Origin: Njordibacter sp937773555
Lineage (GTDB): Bacteria; Pseudomonadota; Gammaproteobacteria; Pseudomonadales; Balneatricaceae
Direction: 5' to 3'
Assembly (NCBI RefSeq): GCF_047730085.1
Contig: NZ_CP159830.1
Location: forward strand, 1,798,001-1,862,000
DNA: 64,000 nucleotides
Every line of letters starts with the position of its first letter. Positions within the stretch are counted from its first letter, which is position 1. The notes under the pieces were generated by a model. It was not told the DNA's origin. It ran no database searches and was given only the letters and a program-made list of their open reading frames with translations. Position numbers and translations under genes: made by a program. Below, one piece after another: positions 44,201 through 53,904 of the stretch.

Positions 44201-45883
44201 TTAGAACAAGCCAATAATATCGCCATTTTCATTGATGTCGATTACTTCAGCAGCGGGTTTTTTAGGAAGCCCAGGCATGGTCATTACGTCACCAGCAAGA
44301 ACCACAATAAAACCAGCACCGGCAGATAAACGCACTTCACGAAGTGGGATGTCAAACCCAGTGGGACGCCCCTTTAAGGCAGGGTCTGTAGAGAAAGAAT
44401 ACTGCGTTTTAGCCATGCAGATAGGCAAGTTGCCATAACCCGCTTTTTCTAGTGCTGTAAAACGGTCACGAAGCTTCTGGTCACCTTGAATGTTGTCAGC
44501 GCCATATATCTTTTGAGCGACAGTTTTAACCTTGTCCCAAAGTGGCATGTCGTCTTCATACAAGTAGTGGAAGTCGTTCTCATGGTTTTCTACCAAATCA
44601 ACAACAGCCTCTGCTAGTTCTATAGCACCTTTGCCGCCATCTGCCCAGTGGTTCGCTTCAATCACTTGAACACCTAGGTAATCACATTTAGCTTGAACAG
44701 TTTTTACTTCTTCGTCGGTGTCAGTAACAAACTTATTAACAGCAACCACTACAGGAAGACCAAACTGGTGAATGTTTTCAATGTGCTTTTTAAGGTTTTC
44801 AACACCTTTAGCAACCGCTTCTAGGTTTTCGTTGTTAACGTCTTTAAGGGGCACACCACCGTGGAGCTTAAGTGCACGAATAGTAGCAACAATAACAACA
44901 GCGCTTGGAGTGATACCTGCTTTACGACATTTAATGTCTAGAAACTTCTCAGCACCCAAGTCAGCACCAAAACCAGCTTCTGTTACGGTGTATTCGCTTA
45001 GCTTCATAGACAAACGTGTAGCAACCACAGAGTTACAACCGTGAGCAATGTTAGCAAATGGGCCACCGTGCACAAATGCAGGAGTGTGCTCTAGTGTTTG
45101 CACAAGGTTAGGGCTGAAGGCGTCTTTCAACAACACAGTCATTGCACCATGGACTTTTAGGTCACGTGCAGTAACAGGCTTCTGGTCATGAGTGTAACCA
45201 ACAACCGCGTCACCGAGCTTCTCTTTAAGTTCAGCTAGAGTGTTAGCCAAGCAAAAAATAGCCATTACTTCTGAAGCTACGGTGATATCAAAACCACTTT
45301 CGCGAGGAATACCATGAGCAGGGCCACCAAGGCCAATGGTAACGTTGCGTAGAGCACGATCGTTCATGTCCATTACGCGCTTCCATTCGATGCGCCGTGG
45401 GTCTATGTTCAGTTCATTACCTTGCTGAAGATGGTTATCAATAGCTGCAGAAAGCAAGTTATGCGCTAGACCAATGGCATGGAAATCGCCAGTGAAGTGC
45501 AAGTTAATATCTTCCATTGGAACAACTTGAGCGTAACCACCGCCCGCTGCACCGCCCTTAACGCCAAAGCAAGGGCCAAGAGAAGGCTCACGAAGACATA
45601 CAGACGTTTGCTTACCAATTTGATTCAAGGCATCGCCCAAACCGATAGTGGTAGTCGTCTTGCCTTCACCAGCTGGAGTTGGGTTAATAGCCGTGACTAG
45701 TATCAGCTTGCCATCTTTGCGGTTTTTAACGCTCTTGATGAACTCAGGGCTTATTTTAGCCTTGATTTTGCCATACATTTCTAGATCATCAATATCGATG
45801 TTCAACTTAGCAGCAACTTCAGCAATCGGACGTTTCTCGGCAGCGCGAGCAATGTCGATGTCGGACAAGTAAGTCTTAGACAT
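44201..45883 (-). CDS. fhs: Formate-tetrahydrofolate ligase
   Basis: 560 residues from the ATG at 45883, preceded by AAGGT; an upstream start would add a non-conserved decapeptide. The enzyme makes 10-formyl-THF from formate, ATP and THF. The phosphate-binding loop is TPAGEGKTTTTIGLGDAL, and other conserved parts are GGAAGGGYAQVVPMEDINLH, HGGPFANIAHGCNS and GFGADLGAEKFLDIKCRKAG. It is full length. Between the sulfonate and betaine clusters it fits a need to handle C1 units from N-methyl groups; direct coregulation is not shown. Confidence 0.95.
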   Translation of the reverse strand: MSKTYLSDIDIARAAEKRPIAEVAAKLNIDIDDLEMYGKIKAKISPEFIKSVKNRKDGKLILVTAINPTPAGEGKTTTTIGLGDALNQIGKQTSVCLREPSLGPCFGVKGGAAGGGYAQVVPMEDINLHFTGDFHAIGLAHNLLSAAIDNHLQQGNELNIDPRRIEWKRVMDMNDRALRNVTIGLGGPAHGIPRESGFDITVASEVMAIFCLANTLAELKEKLGDAVVGYTHDQKPVTARDLKVHGAMTVLLKDAFSPNLVQTLEHTPAFVHGGPFANIAHGCNSVVATRLSMKLSEYTVTEAGFGADLGAEKFLDIKCRKAGITPSAVVIVATIRALKLHGGVPLKDVNNENLEAVAKGVENLKKHIENIHQFGLPVVVAVNKFVTDTDEEVKTVQAKCDYLGVQVIEANHWADGGKGAIELAEAVVDLVENHENDFHYLYEDDMPLWDKVKTVAQKIYGADNIQGDQKLRDRFTALEKAGYGNLPICMAKTQYSFSTDPALKGRPTGFDIPLREVRLSAGAGFIVVLAGDVMTMPGLPKKPAAEVIDINENGDIIGLF

Positions 45884-46327
45884 GATTTTACCTTGGAATT
45901 TAAATTGAGCCAATTGGGCATCAATTTGTGGTTATTTTACCCATTTTGCAAAAGCGCAAAGTGGATGACGAGAATCTTGGTGGGAAATAGTACGCTTTTG
46001 TAAATTAACTACATACTTAAAAGCGACCTAACATTAGCCCTAAAGTCACCCGTTATGACGCCTATAAGAAACACAAGTCAAACAGCTTTCCGAAACGAAA
46101 CTTAGCACCTATTTGGCTCCATTTTGTTACCCTTTTTAGTGCTTACAGAGGGTCGCTCTGAGCGCTAGCCTTAGTGGCCTTTTTTACATTAAATTGAGCA
46201 ATCTTTAATCGCTATTGACCAATATTTATTCGTATTTAATCAAGTTGAACTAAAAACTCTAAGGCATAGTAGGAGTTAGCAACGACATTTAAAACAACCT
46301 CAGTTAGCAGCCACATAAGAGCAGTTC
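45884..46327. other. Divergent promoter region fhs / betaine operon
   Basis: 444 nt without a gene. TTGACC at 46215-46220 and TTGAAC at 46245-46250 could be -35 elements for the betaine operon, but no good -10 box stands at 17 bp. I see no riboswitch fold that I could defend. Confidence 0.35.
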
Positions 46328-46867
46328 ATGGATAACGACATTTACCTTACTAAACACTACCGAACGTATGCTTCGGGTGAAGCCATAGACTGCCCTCTTG
46401 CCCTGTTTAACGACGCGGTTCGTGAAGAATGGATTGATTATAATGGCCATATGAGTGAGTCTTTTTACTTATATGCCATGGGAGAGGCTTCTGATGCGTT
46501 ATTTCGCTACATTGGTATTAACGAAGCTTACCGCGCATCAGGCTCTTCTTTTTACACAGTAGAGACACACATTAACTACTACCAAGAAGTATCAAAGGGA
46601 GAACCCCTGCGTTTTACTACTCAGGTCTTAGGTTTTGACACTAAACGCCTGCACTTTTTCCACCATATGTATCATGGAAACACCGGGAACTTACTGGCAA
46701 CTACAGAGCAAATGTTGCTACATGTTGACATGAATACGGCCTCTGCTGCACCCATTAAGCCTCACGTATTAGCCGTGTTAGAACAAATTTGGCAAGCCCA
46801 TCGGCAGTTACCTGCACCCAAACAGAAGGGTCGGGTAATGGCTGTTCCACCCACTAAAAAAGTATAG
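46328..46867 (+). CDS. Betainyl-CoA thioesterase-like protein
   Basis: 179-residue hot-dog thioesterase. The active-site region is EEWIDYNGHMSESFYLYAMG followed by SDALFRYIGINEAYRASG, the same pattern seen in the thioesterase domain fused to L-carnitine dehydrogenases (betainyl-CoA thioesterase). FYTVETHINYYQEVSKGEPL is also typical. It would release free glycine betaine, or another betaine, from its CoA ester. It is the first gene of the operon with an acyl-CoA dehydrogenase, an ADP-forming CoA ligase and caiD. Here it is a stand-alone protein, and no carnitine dehydrogenase is in the window. Confidence 0.75.
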   Translation: MDNDIYLTKHYRTYASGEAIDCPLALFNDAVREEWIDYNGHMSESFYLYAMGEASDALFRYIGINEAYRASGSSFYTVETHINYYQEVSKGEPLRFTTQVLGFDTKRLHFFHHMYHGNTGNLLATTEQMLLHVDMNTASAAPIKPHVLAVLEQIWQAHRQLPAPKQKGRVMAVPPTKKV

Positions 46868-46929
46868 CCAAAGAAAAATAAAAAAGCCAAACTCACTCAT
46901 AAATCATCCGCCTTAGAGAAGACCAGATC

Positions 46930-48090
46930 ATGGATTTTAGCCTTACCAACGAACAACAGATGATCATCGACACCCTAAAGACCTTTGTCGAGCAAGAGCT
47001 CTATCCTCATGAAGCAGAGGTAGAAAAGACTAATGAGATTCGCCCAGAGTTGTATGCGCAAATTAAACAAAAGGCCCTAGACTTAGGTTTGTATGCCGCA
47101 AATATGCCAGAAGAACATGGTGGGGCTGGATTAGACAGTTTAACCCTTTGCTTAATGGAGCGTGAGTTGGGCCGTGCCAATTTTGGTTTGCAGTACATTG
47201 TTGGCCGCCCAAGCAACATTTTACTTGCCTGCAAAGGCGACCAGATTGAAAATTACCTTCATGCCAGTATCCGTGGAGAAAAGGTAGATTGTTTAGCCCT
47301 AACTGAGCCCAACGCAGGTTCAGACGTTCGCTCGATGCAGTGCCGTGCTGAACGTGATGGCGATGACTTTATTATTAATGGCACCAAACACTTTATTAGC
47401 CATGCCGATGTGGCTGATTTTGTTATTTTGTTCGCAGCAAGCGGCGTAGAGCAAACACCGAGGGGGCCTAAAAAGAAAATCACCAGCTTTCTAGTGGATA
47501 TAGGGACCCCAGGCTTCACTGTAGAGCCAGGTTACACCAGTGTATCCCATCGTGGTTATCACAACTGCATCCTTAATTTTGATAACTGCCGTGTGCATAA
47601 GTCTCAAGTATTAGGTGAAGAAGATCATGGGTTTGACGTGGCTAATCAGTGGCTAGGTGCAACCCGTCTTTCTGTTGCCGCTATGTGCTTAGGGCGCGCT
47701 GAAAGAGCCTTAGAAATTGCCACAGAATGGGCCGCTAACCGCAAGCAATTTGGTCAAACCATTGGTAAGTTTCAGGGCGTGTCTTTTAAGCTAGCGGATA
47801 TGGCTACCGAACTTAAAGCGGCAGAATTGCTCACCATGTACGCTGCTTGGAGAGACTGCACTGGTGAAATGACGGATTCTGATGCCGCTATGGCCAAACT
47901 AAAAGCCACAGAAATGCTAGCCATGGTGTCTGATGAGGCTATACAAATTTTGGGTGGCATGGGCCTAATGGATGAATTACCCCTAGAGCGGATCTGGCGC
48001 GACCACCGTGTAGAGCGGATTTGGGACGGCACTAGCGAAATTCAACGGCATATTATTTCTCGTGCCATGCTTCGGCCCCTAGAAGCATAA
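46930..48090 (+). CDS. Acyl-CoA dehydrogenase (betaine CoA-ester type)
   Basis: 386-residue FAD enzyme. It opens with the standard MDFSLTNEQQMIIDTLKTFV, has the FAD/substrate motif CLALTEPNAGSDVRSMQ and ends with the dehydrogenase signature DEAIQILGGMGLMDELPLER and RIWDGTSEIQRHII. The catalytic acid probably lies in the C-terminal helix region. Placed before a CoA ligase and a caiD gene, it would oxidise gamma-butyrobetainyl-CoA to crotonobetainyl-CoA, or run in the CaiA direction. Substrate assignment rests on context; other short-chain acyl-CoAs are possible. Confidence 0.82.
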   Translation: MDFSLTNEQQMIIDTLKTFVEQELYPHEAEVEKTNEIRPELYAQIKQKALDLGLYAANMPEEHGGAGLDSLTLCLMERELGRANFGLQYIVGRPSNILLACKGDQIENYLHASIRGEKVDCLALTEPNAGSDVRSMQCRAERDGDDFIINGTKHFISHADVADFVILFAASGVEQTPRGPKKKITSFLVDIGTPGFTVEPGYTSVSHRGYHNCILNFDNCRVHKSQVLGEEDHGFDVANQWLGATRLSVAAMCLGRAERALEIATEWAANRKQFGQTIGKFQGVSFKLADMATELKAAELLTMYAAWRDCTGEMTDSDAAMAKLKATEMLAMVSDEAIQILGGMGLMDELPLERIWRDHRVERIWDGTSEIQRHIISRAMLRPLEA

Positions 48091-48108
48091 CTAAGCGCCG
48101 GTGCCAAC

Positions 48109-50184
48109 ATGATAAATAAACAACGATTACGGCGCTTATTGGCGCCAAAGTCTATCGCCGTATTTGGTAGCCGTGGAGCAGATTTTGCAATTCGCGAAAG
48201 CCTTACCATGGGGTTTACCGGGCCGATTTGGTCGGTACACCCAACGCGCAGTGAGCTAATGGGCATTAAGTGCATAAAATCAGTTCACGACTTACCCTAT
48301 GCGCCTGATGCTGCGTACGTCGCAGTGAACGCGGAAAGTGCCATAGAAACAGTTGCCCTACTGAACCAGATGGGTGCTGGTGGTGCCCTACTCTACGCCT
48401 CTGGGTTTAGTGAACTCGGTGAAACCTTAAAAGATGTTGGGGTTGAGCGCCAACAACGGCTGTTAAAAGCTGCAGGCGACATGCCCATTATTGGCCCTAA
48501 CTGTTATGGCGTAATTAATGCCTTAGATAAAGCCGTGTTGTGGCCAGATCAACATGGGTGTCAGCCAGTAGACAAGGGTGTAGGTATTATTACCCAAAGC
48601 GGTAACATTGGCCTTAACATGACCATGCAAAAAATTGGTTTGCCCATTGCTTATATGTTTACCATGGGTAACCAGGCGCAAGTAGATATTGCCACGGTAA
48701 TAGACTCTATGCTGGATGACCCAAGGGTAACTGCCATTGGTTTACATATTGAAGGCATCACCGATTTGGCATCTTTTGATGCCGCTGCACGCCGGGCTTT
48801 ACAGCACAAAATACCCATCGTTGCCATTAAAACAGGGCGCACCGCAGCGGCTGCAACAATAGCCCTAACCCATACTAGCTCTTTAACAGGTGCAGACAGC
48901 CTTTTTGACGCTTTATTTAGTCGCCTAGGCATTGCCCGTGTGAATACTGTGCCCGAATTTTTAGAGACCTTAAAACTACTTTCTATCCTCGGCCCACTAG
49001 CGCATAAAAATATTGCTTCTATGAGCTGCTCTGGCGGTGAAGCCGGCATGATGGCAGACCTTATTGATGGCCGTGACATTGTATTTGGTGAAGTTTCATT
49101 AGCTCAAAAGAACGCGACGTTAAGCACTTTTAATAATGGTGAACAGGTCAGCAACCCATTAGATTATCAAACCTATATTTGGAATAAGCGTGAGCAAATG
49201 GCTGCTACTTTTGCGGCCCATATGGCAGCCAACTTTAGCGCTACCCTATTAATACTCGATTGGCCTAACAACGCCACTGCAGAGCCACTAGAATGGGATA
49301 CGGCGCTCTTAGCTTTGGCAGACGCAGCTGTAGCTGGCAAGCATAAAGCCATTGTCTTGGCTTCCATGGCTGAATGTATGCCACCACACGCCATTGCGGC
49401 GTGTCTCGATAAGGGAATGGCACCCATGATTGGTATGGATCAATGCCTCACTGCTTTAAATCATGCCTATACCATTGGCCAAGCCTTTAATGCAGCCATA
49501 CCAGAAGCGCTTCACATTCGACATATTAGTGCACTGAGCCCTAGCAATATACCGCCATTGTCCGAGATACAGAGCAAACACGCATTAAACCAACACGGTT
49601 TGCCTATACCCAAAGGTAAAACAGCATCTAATTTAGAGCAAGTGGTTAATGCGGCTGAGAGCCTTGGGTATCCTATTACGTTAAAAGCAGTTGGGGCAAA
49701 TCTAGCCCACAAAACTGAATTAGGCGCAGTAAAGCTTAACCTTAAAAACCGAGTTCAATTAGAAGAAGCCGCCGACGCCTTATTTGTACTAAGCGATACC
49801 CTGTTAGCAGAACAAATGGTACAAAACGCTGTGGTGGAGCTAATTATTGGTATTAATACAGACCCTCTCTTTGGCCAATATCTTGTTTTGGGCGCTGGTG
49901 GCATTTTGGTAGACGTATTACAAGATGCCCAAAGCGTGCTACTGCCTACTCATAAATACGCCGTGAAGCGGGTGTTATCTAACCTTAAGTGTGCGCCCAT
50001 ATTGATGGGTTACCGAGGCCAAGCAGCTGCCGATTTGGACGCAATAGTCGATGCAGTAATGGCAGTGCTAGACTATAGTCAAAAGATGCCCGTATTCGAA
50101 CTCGACATTAACCCCCTACTCGCCCTTAAAGATGGTGCTGTAGCAGTTGATGCCCTTATCCAACTAGGCCAACAAAAACCATGA
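48109..50184 (+). CDS. ADP-forming acyl-CoA synthetase
   Basis: 691 residues in the order of the NDP-forming acyl-CoA ligases: CoA-binding Rossmann domain at the N terminus (LLAPKSIAVFGSRGADFAIR, later PIIGPNCYGVINALDK), succinyl-CoA ligase-like domain (SMSCSGGEAGMMADLIDG), and a C-terminal ATP-grasp domain (GYPITLKAVGANLAHKTELG, GINTDPLFGQYLVLGAGG, ELDINPLLAL). Substrates are activated with ATP and CoA through a phosphohistidine. It replaces the AMP-forming CaiC-type ligase in this betaine operon, so carnitine, crotonobetaine or gamma-butyrobetaine are likely substrates. Its stop overlaps the caiD start (ATGA). Confidence 0.85.
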   Translation: MINKQRLRRLLAPKSIAVFGSRGADFAIRESLTMGFTGPIWSVHPTRSELMGIKCIKSVHDLPYAPDAAYVAVNAESAIETVALLNQMGAGGALLYASGFSELGETLKDVGVERQQRLLKAAGDMPIIGPNCYGVINALDKAVLWPDQHGCQPVDKGVGIITQSGNIGLNMTMQKIGLPIAYMFTMGNQAQVDIATVIDSMLDDPRVTAIGLHIEGITDLASFDAAARRALQHKIPIVAIKTGRTAAAATIALTHTSSLTGADSLFDALFSRLGIARVNTVPEFLETLKLLSILGPLAHKNIASMSCSGGEAGMMADLIDGRDIVFGEVSLAQKNATLSTFNNGEQVSNPLDYQTYIWNKREQMAATFAAHMAANFSATLLILDWPNNATAEPLEWDTALLALADAAVAGKHKAIVLASMAECMPPHAIAACLDKGMAPMIGMDQCLTALNHAYTIGQAFNAAIPEALHIRHISALSPSNIPPLSEIQSKHALNQHGLPIPKGKTASNLEQVVNAAESLGYPITLKAVGANLAHKTELGAVKLNLKNRVQLEEAADALFVLSDTLLAEQMVQNAVVELIIGINTDPLFGQYLVLGAGGILVDVLQDAQSVLLPTHKYAVKRVLSNLKCAPILMGYRGQAAADLDAIVDAVMAVLDYSQKMPVFELDINPLLALKDGAVAVDALIQLGQQKP

Positions 50185-50963
50185 CCCATTCAGTCCTTTG
50201 CGAGCGCCATGGCGCCGTGTTACTCATCACCCTAAACCGCCCAAAAGCCAATGCTATAGATGCCCCTACATCACATGCAATGGGTGAAGCTTTTATTGAT
50301 TTTGCAAACGATCCCAGCCTGCGTGTGGCTGTTATCACAGGAAGTGGTGAACGCTTTTTTAGTGCCGGTTGGGATTTAAAAGCCGCCGCAGAGGGCGAAG
50401 CAGTAGATGCCGATTTTGGCCGTGGCGGGTTTGCAGGGCTTACAGAGTTATGGAACCTAGACAAACCTGTTATTGCTGCAGTTAACGGTTATGCAGCCGG
50501 TGGTGGTTTTGAGCTAGCATTGGCTGCCGACTTAATTATTGCCGCTAATCATGCTCAATTCTTTTTGCCAGAAGCGACTTTGGGTATCATTCCAGACAGT
50601 GGTGGCGTGCTTAGGTTACCCCGCCGCCTGCCCCAGGCGATCGCCATGGACATGTTAATGTCTGGCCGCCGCATGGCCGTGGAAGAAGCCACTCATTTTG
50701 GCCTTATTAACCGCCATTGTGAAGGAGACGTGCTTATTGAACAAGCCTTAGCTTGGGCCCAAGAGATTGCCCAATCTGCACCTTTATCACTAGCGTCTAT
50801 TAAAGCGATTACACGTGCAACACAAAGCATGGAGCTAGAGCAGGCTTATGGCCACATGCGTGAATCAGTGCCAGTGTATCAAACCATGTTGCACTCAGAA
50901 GATGCCAGCGAAGGACCTAACGCCTTTGCCGAAAAACGGACGCCTCATTGGCAAGGCCGATAA
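50181..50963 (+). CDS. caiD: Carnityl-CoA dehydratase / crotonobetainyl-CoA hydratase
   Basis: 260-residue crotonase-fold enzyme very close to the CaiD pattern: KANAIDAPTSHAMGEAF, FFSAGWDLKAAAEGEAVDAD, GFAGLTELWNLDKPVIAAVN, and LPEATLGIIPDSGGVLRLP. Glu residues in GGGFELALAAD and LPEATLG match the catalytic pair of CaiD. It interconverts carnityl-CoA and crotonobetainyl-CoA. This is the strongest substrate marker of the operon. The ATG overlaps the ligase stop by 4 nt; a convergent regulator gene follows at once. Confidence 0.93.
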   Translation: MTHSVLCERHGAVLLITLNRPKANAIDAPTSHAMGEAFIDFANDPSLRVAVITGSGERFFSAGWDLKAAAEGEAVDADFGRGGFAGLTELWNLDKPVIAAVNGYAAGGGFELALAADLIIAANHAQFFLPEATLGIIPDSGGVLRLPRRLPQAIAMDMLMSGRRMAVEEATHFGLINRHCEGDVLIEQALAWAQEIAQSAPLSLASIKAITRATQSMELEQAYGHMRESVPVYQTMLHSEDASEGPNAFAEKRTPHWQGR

Positions 50964-50970
50964 CCCTAGC

Positions 50971-51948
50971 CTAGGCACGACGCAGCTGTTGCTGCCTATC
51001 CTGGCTTGGGGCTACATTAAAAAACTGCCTGTAGGCACGTGAAAAGTGTGCTGCAGAGCCAAACCCACTGGCCATAGCAACATCTACTACTTGCCTGTCA
51101 GTTTGTTGCAGCAATGCCCGGGCTCTTTGTAACCGTTTAGCCCGGTAATAACGGCCTGGTGATTGTTGCAAATGACGACTAAATAATCGCTCTAACTCAC
51201 GTTCTGACACGTTAACCATGGCCGCCAGGGTAGGCACACTTAGTGGGTCTTCTAGGTGATCTTCCATAGCCCCTATCACTGTTAATAATTTACGATTATT
51301 GGTGCCCAACCTTAGTGCGCTGCTCATGCGTTGCGGTGCTTTTCCCTCTCTCATATGGCTATAAATGAGTTCGTCAGAGACTGATAAAGACAGCTCGTGC
51401 CCCCGCTGGCATTGAATTAAATACAACATCATATCCAAGCCTGCTAAACCCCCAGAACAGGTAAAACGCCGGCCATCAATTTCATACAGTTCTTCCACCA
51501 CTTCCACTTGCCTAAACACCTCTTTGAAGGCCATTAAATTTTCCCAGTGGATAGTGGCACGGTGATCATTCAACAAACCACTTTTAGCCAACAGATAGCT
51601 GCCCGTATCTTGGCTGCCTAGCCACACACCGCGGCGGCTATGCTGCTGTAACCACGTTTGTAACTTTTTAGACTGGTCTTTTTCTGGGTTAAATCCCGCA
51701 CAAATAATAAGCATGTCAGGCTTTGCTTCCTGGCCTATAGCGCAATCGGCAATTAAACTCATGCCATTACTGGCAGCAACTGCTTCACCACTTTCACTGA
51801 CGACCTGCCACCGATAAAGTAATTCACCAGACACATTATTAGCCTGCCGCAGCGGATCTACTAAGGCTGAAAATCCAATCATGGAAAATTCTGGCACTAG
51901 GTAAAAAGCCATATTGATAGTTTTAGTGATCACTTTAGCTGTAAACAT
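50971..51948 (-). CDS. GlxA/CdhR-type AraC regulator
   Basis: 325 residues: an N-terminal DJ-1/PfpI-like sensor domain (FYLVPEFSMIGFSALVDPLRQ, DMLIICAGFNPE, the pseudo-active-site region LGSQDTGSYLLAKSGLL) and a C-terminal AraC double helix-turn-helix (VSERELERLFSRHLQQSPGR, VVDVAMASGFGSAAHFSRAY). This architecture is shared by CdhR, GbdR and SouR, which sense carnitine, betaine or sarcosine. It is convergent with caiD and divergent from the second thioesterase. It probably activates the betaine genes. ATG at 51912 is an alternative start. Confidence 0.87.
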   Translation of the reverse strand: MFTAKVITKTINMAFYLVPEFSMIGFSALVDPLRQANNVSGELLYRWQVVSESGEAVAASNGMSLIADCAIGQEAKPDMLIICAGFNPEKDQSKKLQTWLQQHSRRGVWLGSQDTGSYLLAKSGLLNDHRATIHWENLMAFKEVFRQVEVVEELYEIDGRRFTCSGGLAGLDMMLYLIQCQRGHELSLSVSDELIYSHMREGKAPQRMSSALRLGTNNRKLLTVIGAMEDHLEDPLSVPTLAAMVNVSERELERLFSRHLQQSPGRYYRAKRLQRARALLQQTDRQVVDVAMASGFGSAAHFSRAYRQFFNVAPSQDRQQQLRRA

Positions 51949-52063
51949 AGAGGAAGATGTCGTAAATGTGCAATAATAATGTGATATTAATCATTCTTTA
52001 AGAGCCTTGCAACGTCTAATCTATGGTTTTTGATGAGCCTAGAGGCCCTTCCTACTTTTACCC

Positions 52064-52552
52064 ATGATGGAAAAAAACATGCACAGCGCACTACAAACCT
52101 TTCAGACACCCGTGTTAAAAGAGTGGATTGATTACAACGGCCACCTTAATGATGCCTATTACCTTGTCATCTTCACCAAGGCCTCAGACGGGTTGCAAGA
52201 GCACTTGGGTTTATCCTTGGACCACATTAAAACGACGGGCGAAACTCTTTTCACAGTTGAGAGTCACTTAAGTTATATAAAAGAAATAGGCTTAGGCGAA
52301 ATAGTGACTATTACTACGCAAGTACTAGAGACAGACAATAAGCGTATTCGTATTTTTCACCGTATGTTTAATGAACATAATGAGCTGTTAGCCACAGTAG
52401 AAATGTTGTTTTTAAGCTACAACTTACTAGCAAAAAAAGTGACTAATTTTAGTGACTTGATGATGCAAAGCTTAAGCAAAATTACAGCTGATCAGGCACA
52501 TTTACTTTGGCCAGACAGCGCTGGAAAAGGGATTGCTTTAAAAAGAAAATAG
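52064..52552 (+). CDS. Second hot-dog thioesterase of the betaine cluster
   Basis: 162 residues with the same active-site pattern as the first thioesterase (KEWIDYNGHLNDAYYLVIFT, then TLFTVESHLSYIKEIGLGE), but clearly diverged from it. Stand-alone betainyl-CoA thioesterases of the CdhB kind have this size. It may act on a different CoA ester of the pathway. It starts from its own promoter region, divergent from the AraC gene, and is convergent with the methyltransferase gene at 52577. ATG at 52064, 52067 or 52079 could start it. Confidence 0.75.
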   Translation: MMEKNMHSALQTFQTPVLKEWIDYNGHLNDAYYLVIFTKASDGLQEHLGLSLDHIKTTGETLFTVESHLSYIKEIGLGEIVTITTQVLETDNKRIRIFHRMFNEHNELLATVEMLFLSYNLLAKKVTNFSDLMMQSLSKITADQAHLLWPDSAGKGIALKRK

Positions 52553-52576
52553 CGGCTTTACTAATTAACCTATAGG

Positions 52577-53623
52577 CTAGCGACGGCGTGATCGGCGGTT
52601 TATGGTAGCCCCTTCAGCCGCCCCACCTGCCACACTTAGGTCACCAGAAAACTGTGCTTTGCCACCTTTAGAAACCTCACCTAATACCAACTCAATTTGC
52701 TCTACAGTTGGCATTTCACCCTTGGTATGGCTATCTAGAGCTTGGCGCATTGCCGCAACATGCTCTGGAGAAGTACCGCAGCAACCGCCAATAATATCTG
52801 CGCCAGCGTCCATAGCCATGGTGGCATAGTGGGCCATAATTTCCGGCGTACCGTTATAACGAATCGCACCGTTGACGTATTCTGGAATACCACAGTTGGC
52901 TTTAGCAACTAAAATAGCTTTATCGCCGCCTGGTGCTTTGCGCATATTGCAGATAGCCATCACCAACTCAGACGCCCCTACACCGCAGTTAGAACCGCAG
53001 GCATACGAAGTATGATTTTTATGGGCACAAGATTGCACCATGTCTGCAGGAGTAACTCCCATCATAGATCGGCCATTAGTGTCAAAACTGTAAGTACAAA
53101 TAACCGGCAATCCTGTTTGGTTAGCGCCTTCAATGGCTGCCTCAGACTCTTGTGTTGATGACATAGTCTCTATCCACAATATGTCTGCACCACCTTCTTT
53201 AAGGGCATGCGCTTGTTCTGAAAATGCAGTCACCGCATCACTATGGCTTAAGCTACCCATAGGTTCTGGTATTTCACCCGTTGGCCCTATAGAGCCCGCG
53301 ATAATAACTGGGCGGCCTGCATTGTCTGCTACTTTGCGGCCTATTTTAACACCGGCAACGTTTAGTTCGTGCACTCGGTGGGCGGCGTTGTGAAGTTTCA
53401 AGCGATAATGCGTGCCACCAAACGTATTGGTTAAAATAATGTCTGAACCTGCATCTACAAAACTTTGATAGTTAGCAGCAATGCGCTCTGGGTAATCTAC
53501 ATTCCATAATTCTGGTGCATCGCCTGTTTCTAAGCCCATAGCAAATAAATTGGTTCCAGTGGCGCCATCTGCAAGTAAAACACCGTGCTTTGTCAATAAG
53601 TCTTGAAGTGTGTTGGCGCTCAT
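52577..53623 (-). CDS. BHMT-like homocysteine S-methyltransferase
   Basis: 348-residue TIM-barrel methyltransferase. Zinc ligands are the Cys in ACGSNCGVG and the pair in GGCCGTSPEH. The N terminus GVLLADGATGTNLFAMGLE is typical, and the C-terminal tail is short and Arg-rich (NRRSRRR), as in betaine-homocysteine methyltransferase-like proteins of marine bacteria. It would move a methyl group from glycine betaine, or another N- or S-methyl donor, to homocysteine. It is divergent from an MttB-like gene, and the upstream thioesterases would supply betaine. The donor is inferred from context. Confidence 0.85.
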   Translation of the reverse strand: MSANTLQDLLTKHGVLLADGATGTNLFAMGLETGDAPELWNVDYPERIAANYQSFVDAGSDIILTNTFGGTHYRLKLHNAAHRVHELNVAGVKIGRKVADNAGRPVIIAGSIGPTGEIPEPMGSLSHSDAVTAFSEQAHALKEGGADILWIETMSSTQESEAAIEGANQTGLPVICTYSFDTNGRSMMGVTPADMVQSCAHKNHTSYACGSNCGVGASELVMAICNMRKAPGGDKAILVAKANCGIPEYVNGAIRYNGTPEIMAHYATMAMDAGADIIGGCCGTSPEHVAAMRQALDSHTKGEMPTVEQIELVLGEVSKGGKAQFSGDLSVAGGAAEGATINRRSRRR

Positions 53624-53737
53624 TACTAATTCTCATTACATACAAATAATGAGGCTATGCTACCTACCTGTGTGTGGCTTAGCTAGCCTTAGGGGCGCTT
53701 TGAAGCATTAATCAAGTTGAGTTTTTTTCAAATTATA

Positions 53738-53752
53738 ATGAATTTAATTCAT
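53738..53752. promoter_or_regulatory. Palindrome in the BHMT/MttB divergent promoter region
   Basis: ATGAATTTAATTCAT is a perfect 7-bp inverted repeat around one T, overlapping a TATAAT box at 53734-53739 (plus strand). It could be an operator shared by the two divergent methyltransferase genes. Confidence 0.35.
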
Positions 53753-53904
53753 GATGACGCTTAACAATTTTTTCAGCTGCCTACCTTGGTTAAAAGTGGC
53801 GCTTAAACACAACAAGCAGTCGCCATGTAGTCAGCATGGAAAGGTCAAGAACTGCAAAATTTGGCCCATATCAATTCCGCCCCATTTTATTGAGGAGTAT
53901 TTCC

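Noticed and set aside
48109..50184. DddX-type DMSP lyase for the ADP-forming ligase
   Set aside because: The fold is shared, but the neighbours are caiD and betaine thioesterases, with no acrylate or DMSP genes nearby; carnitine-type betaines explain the context better.
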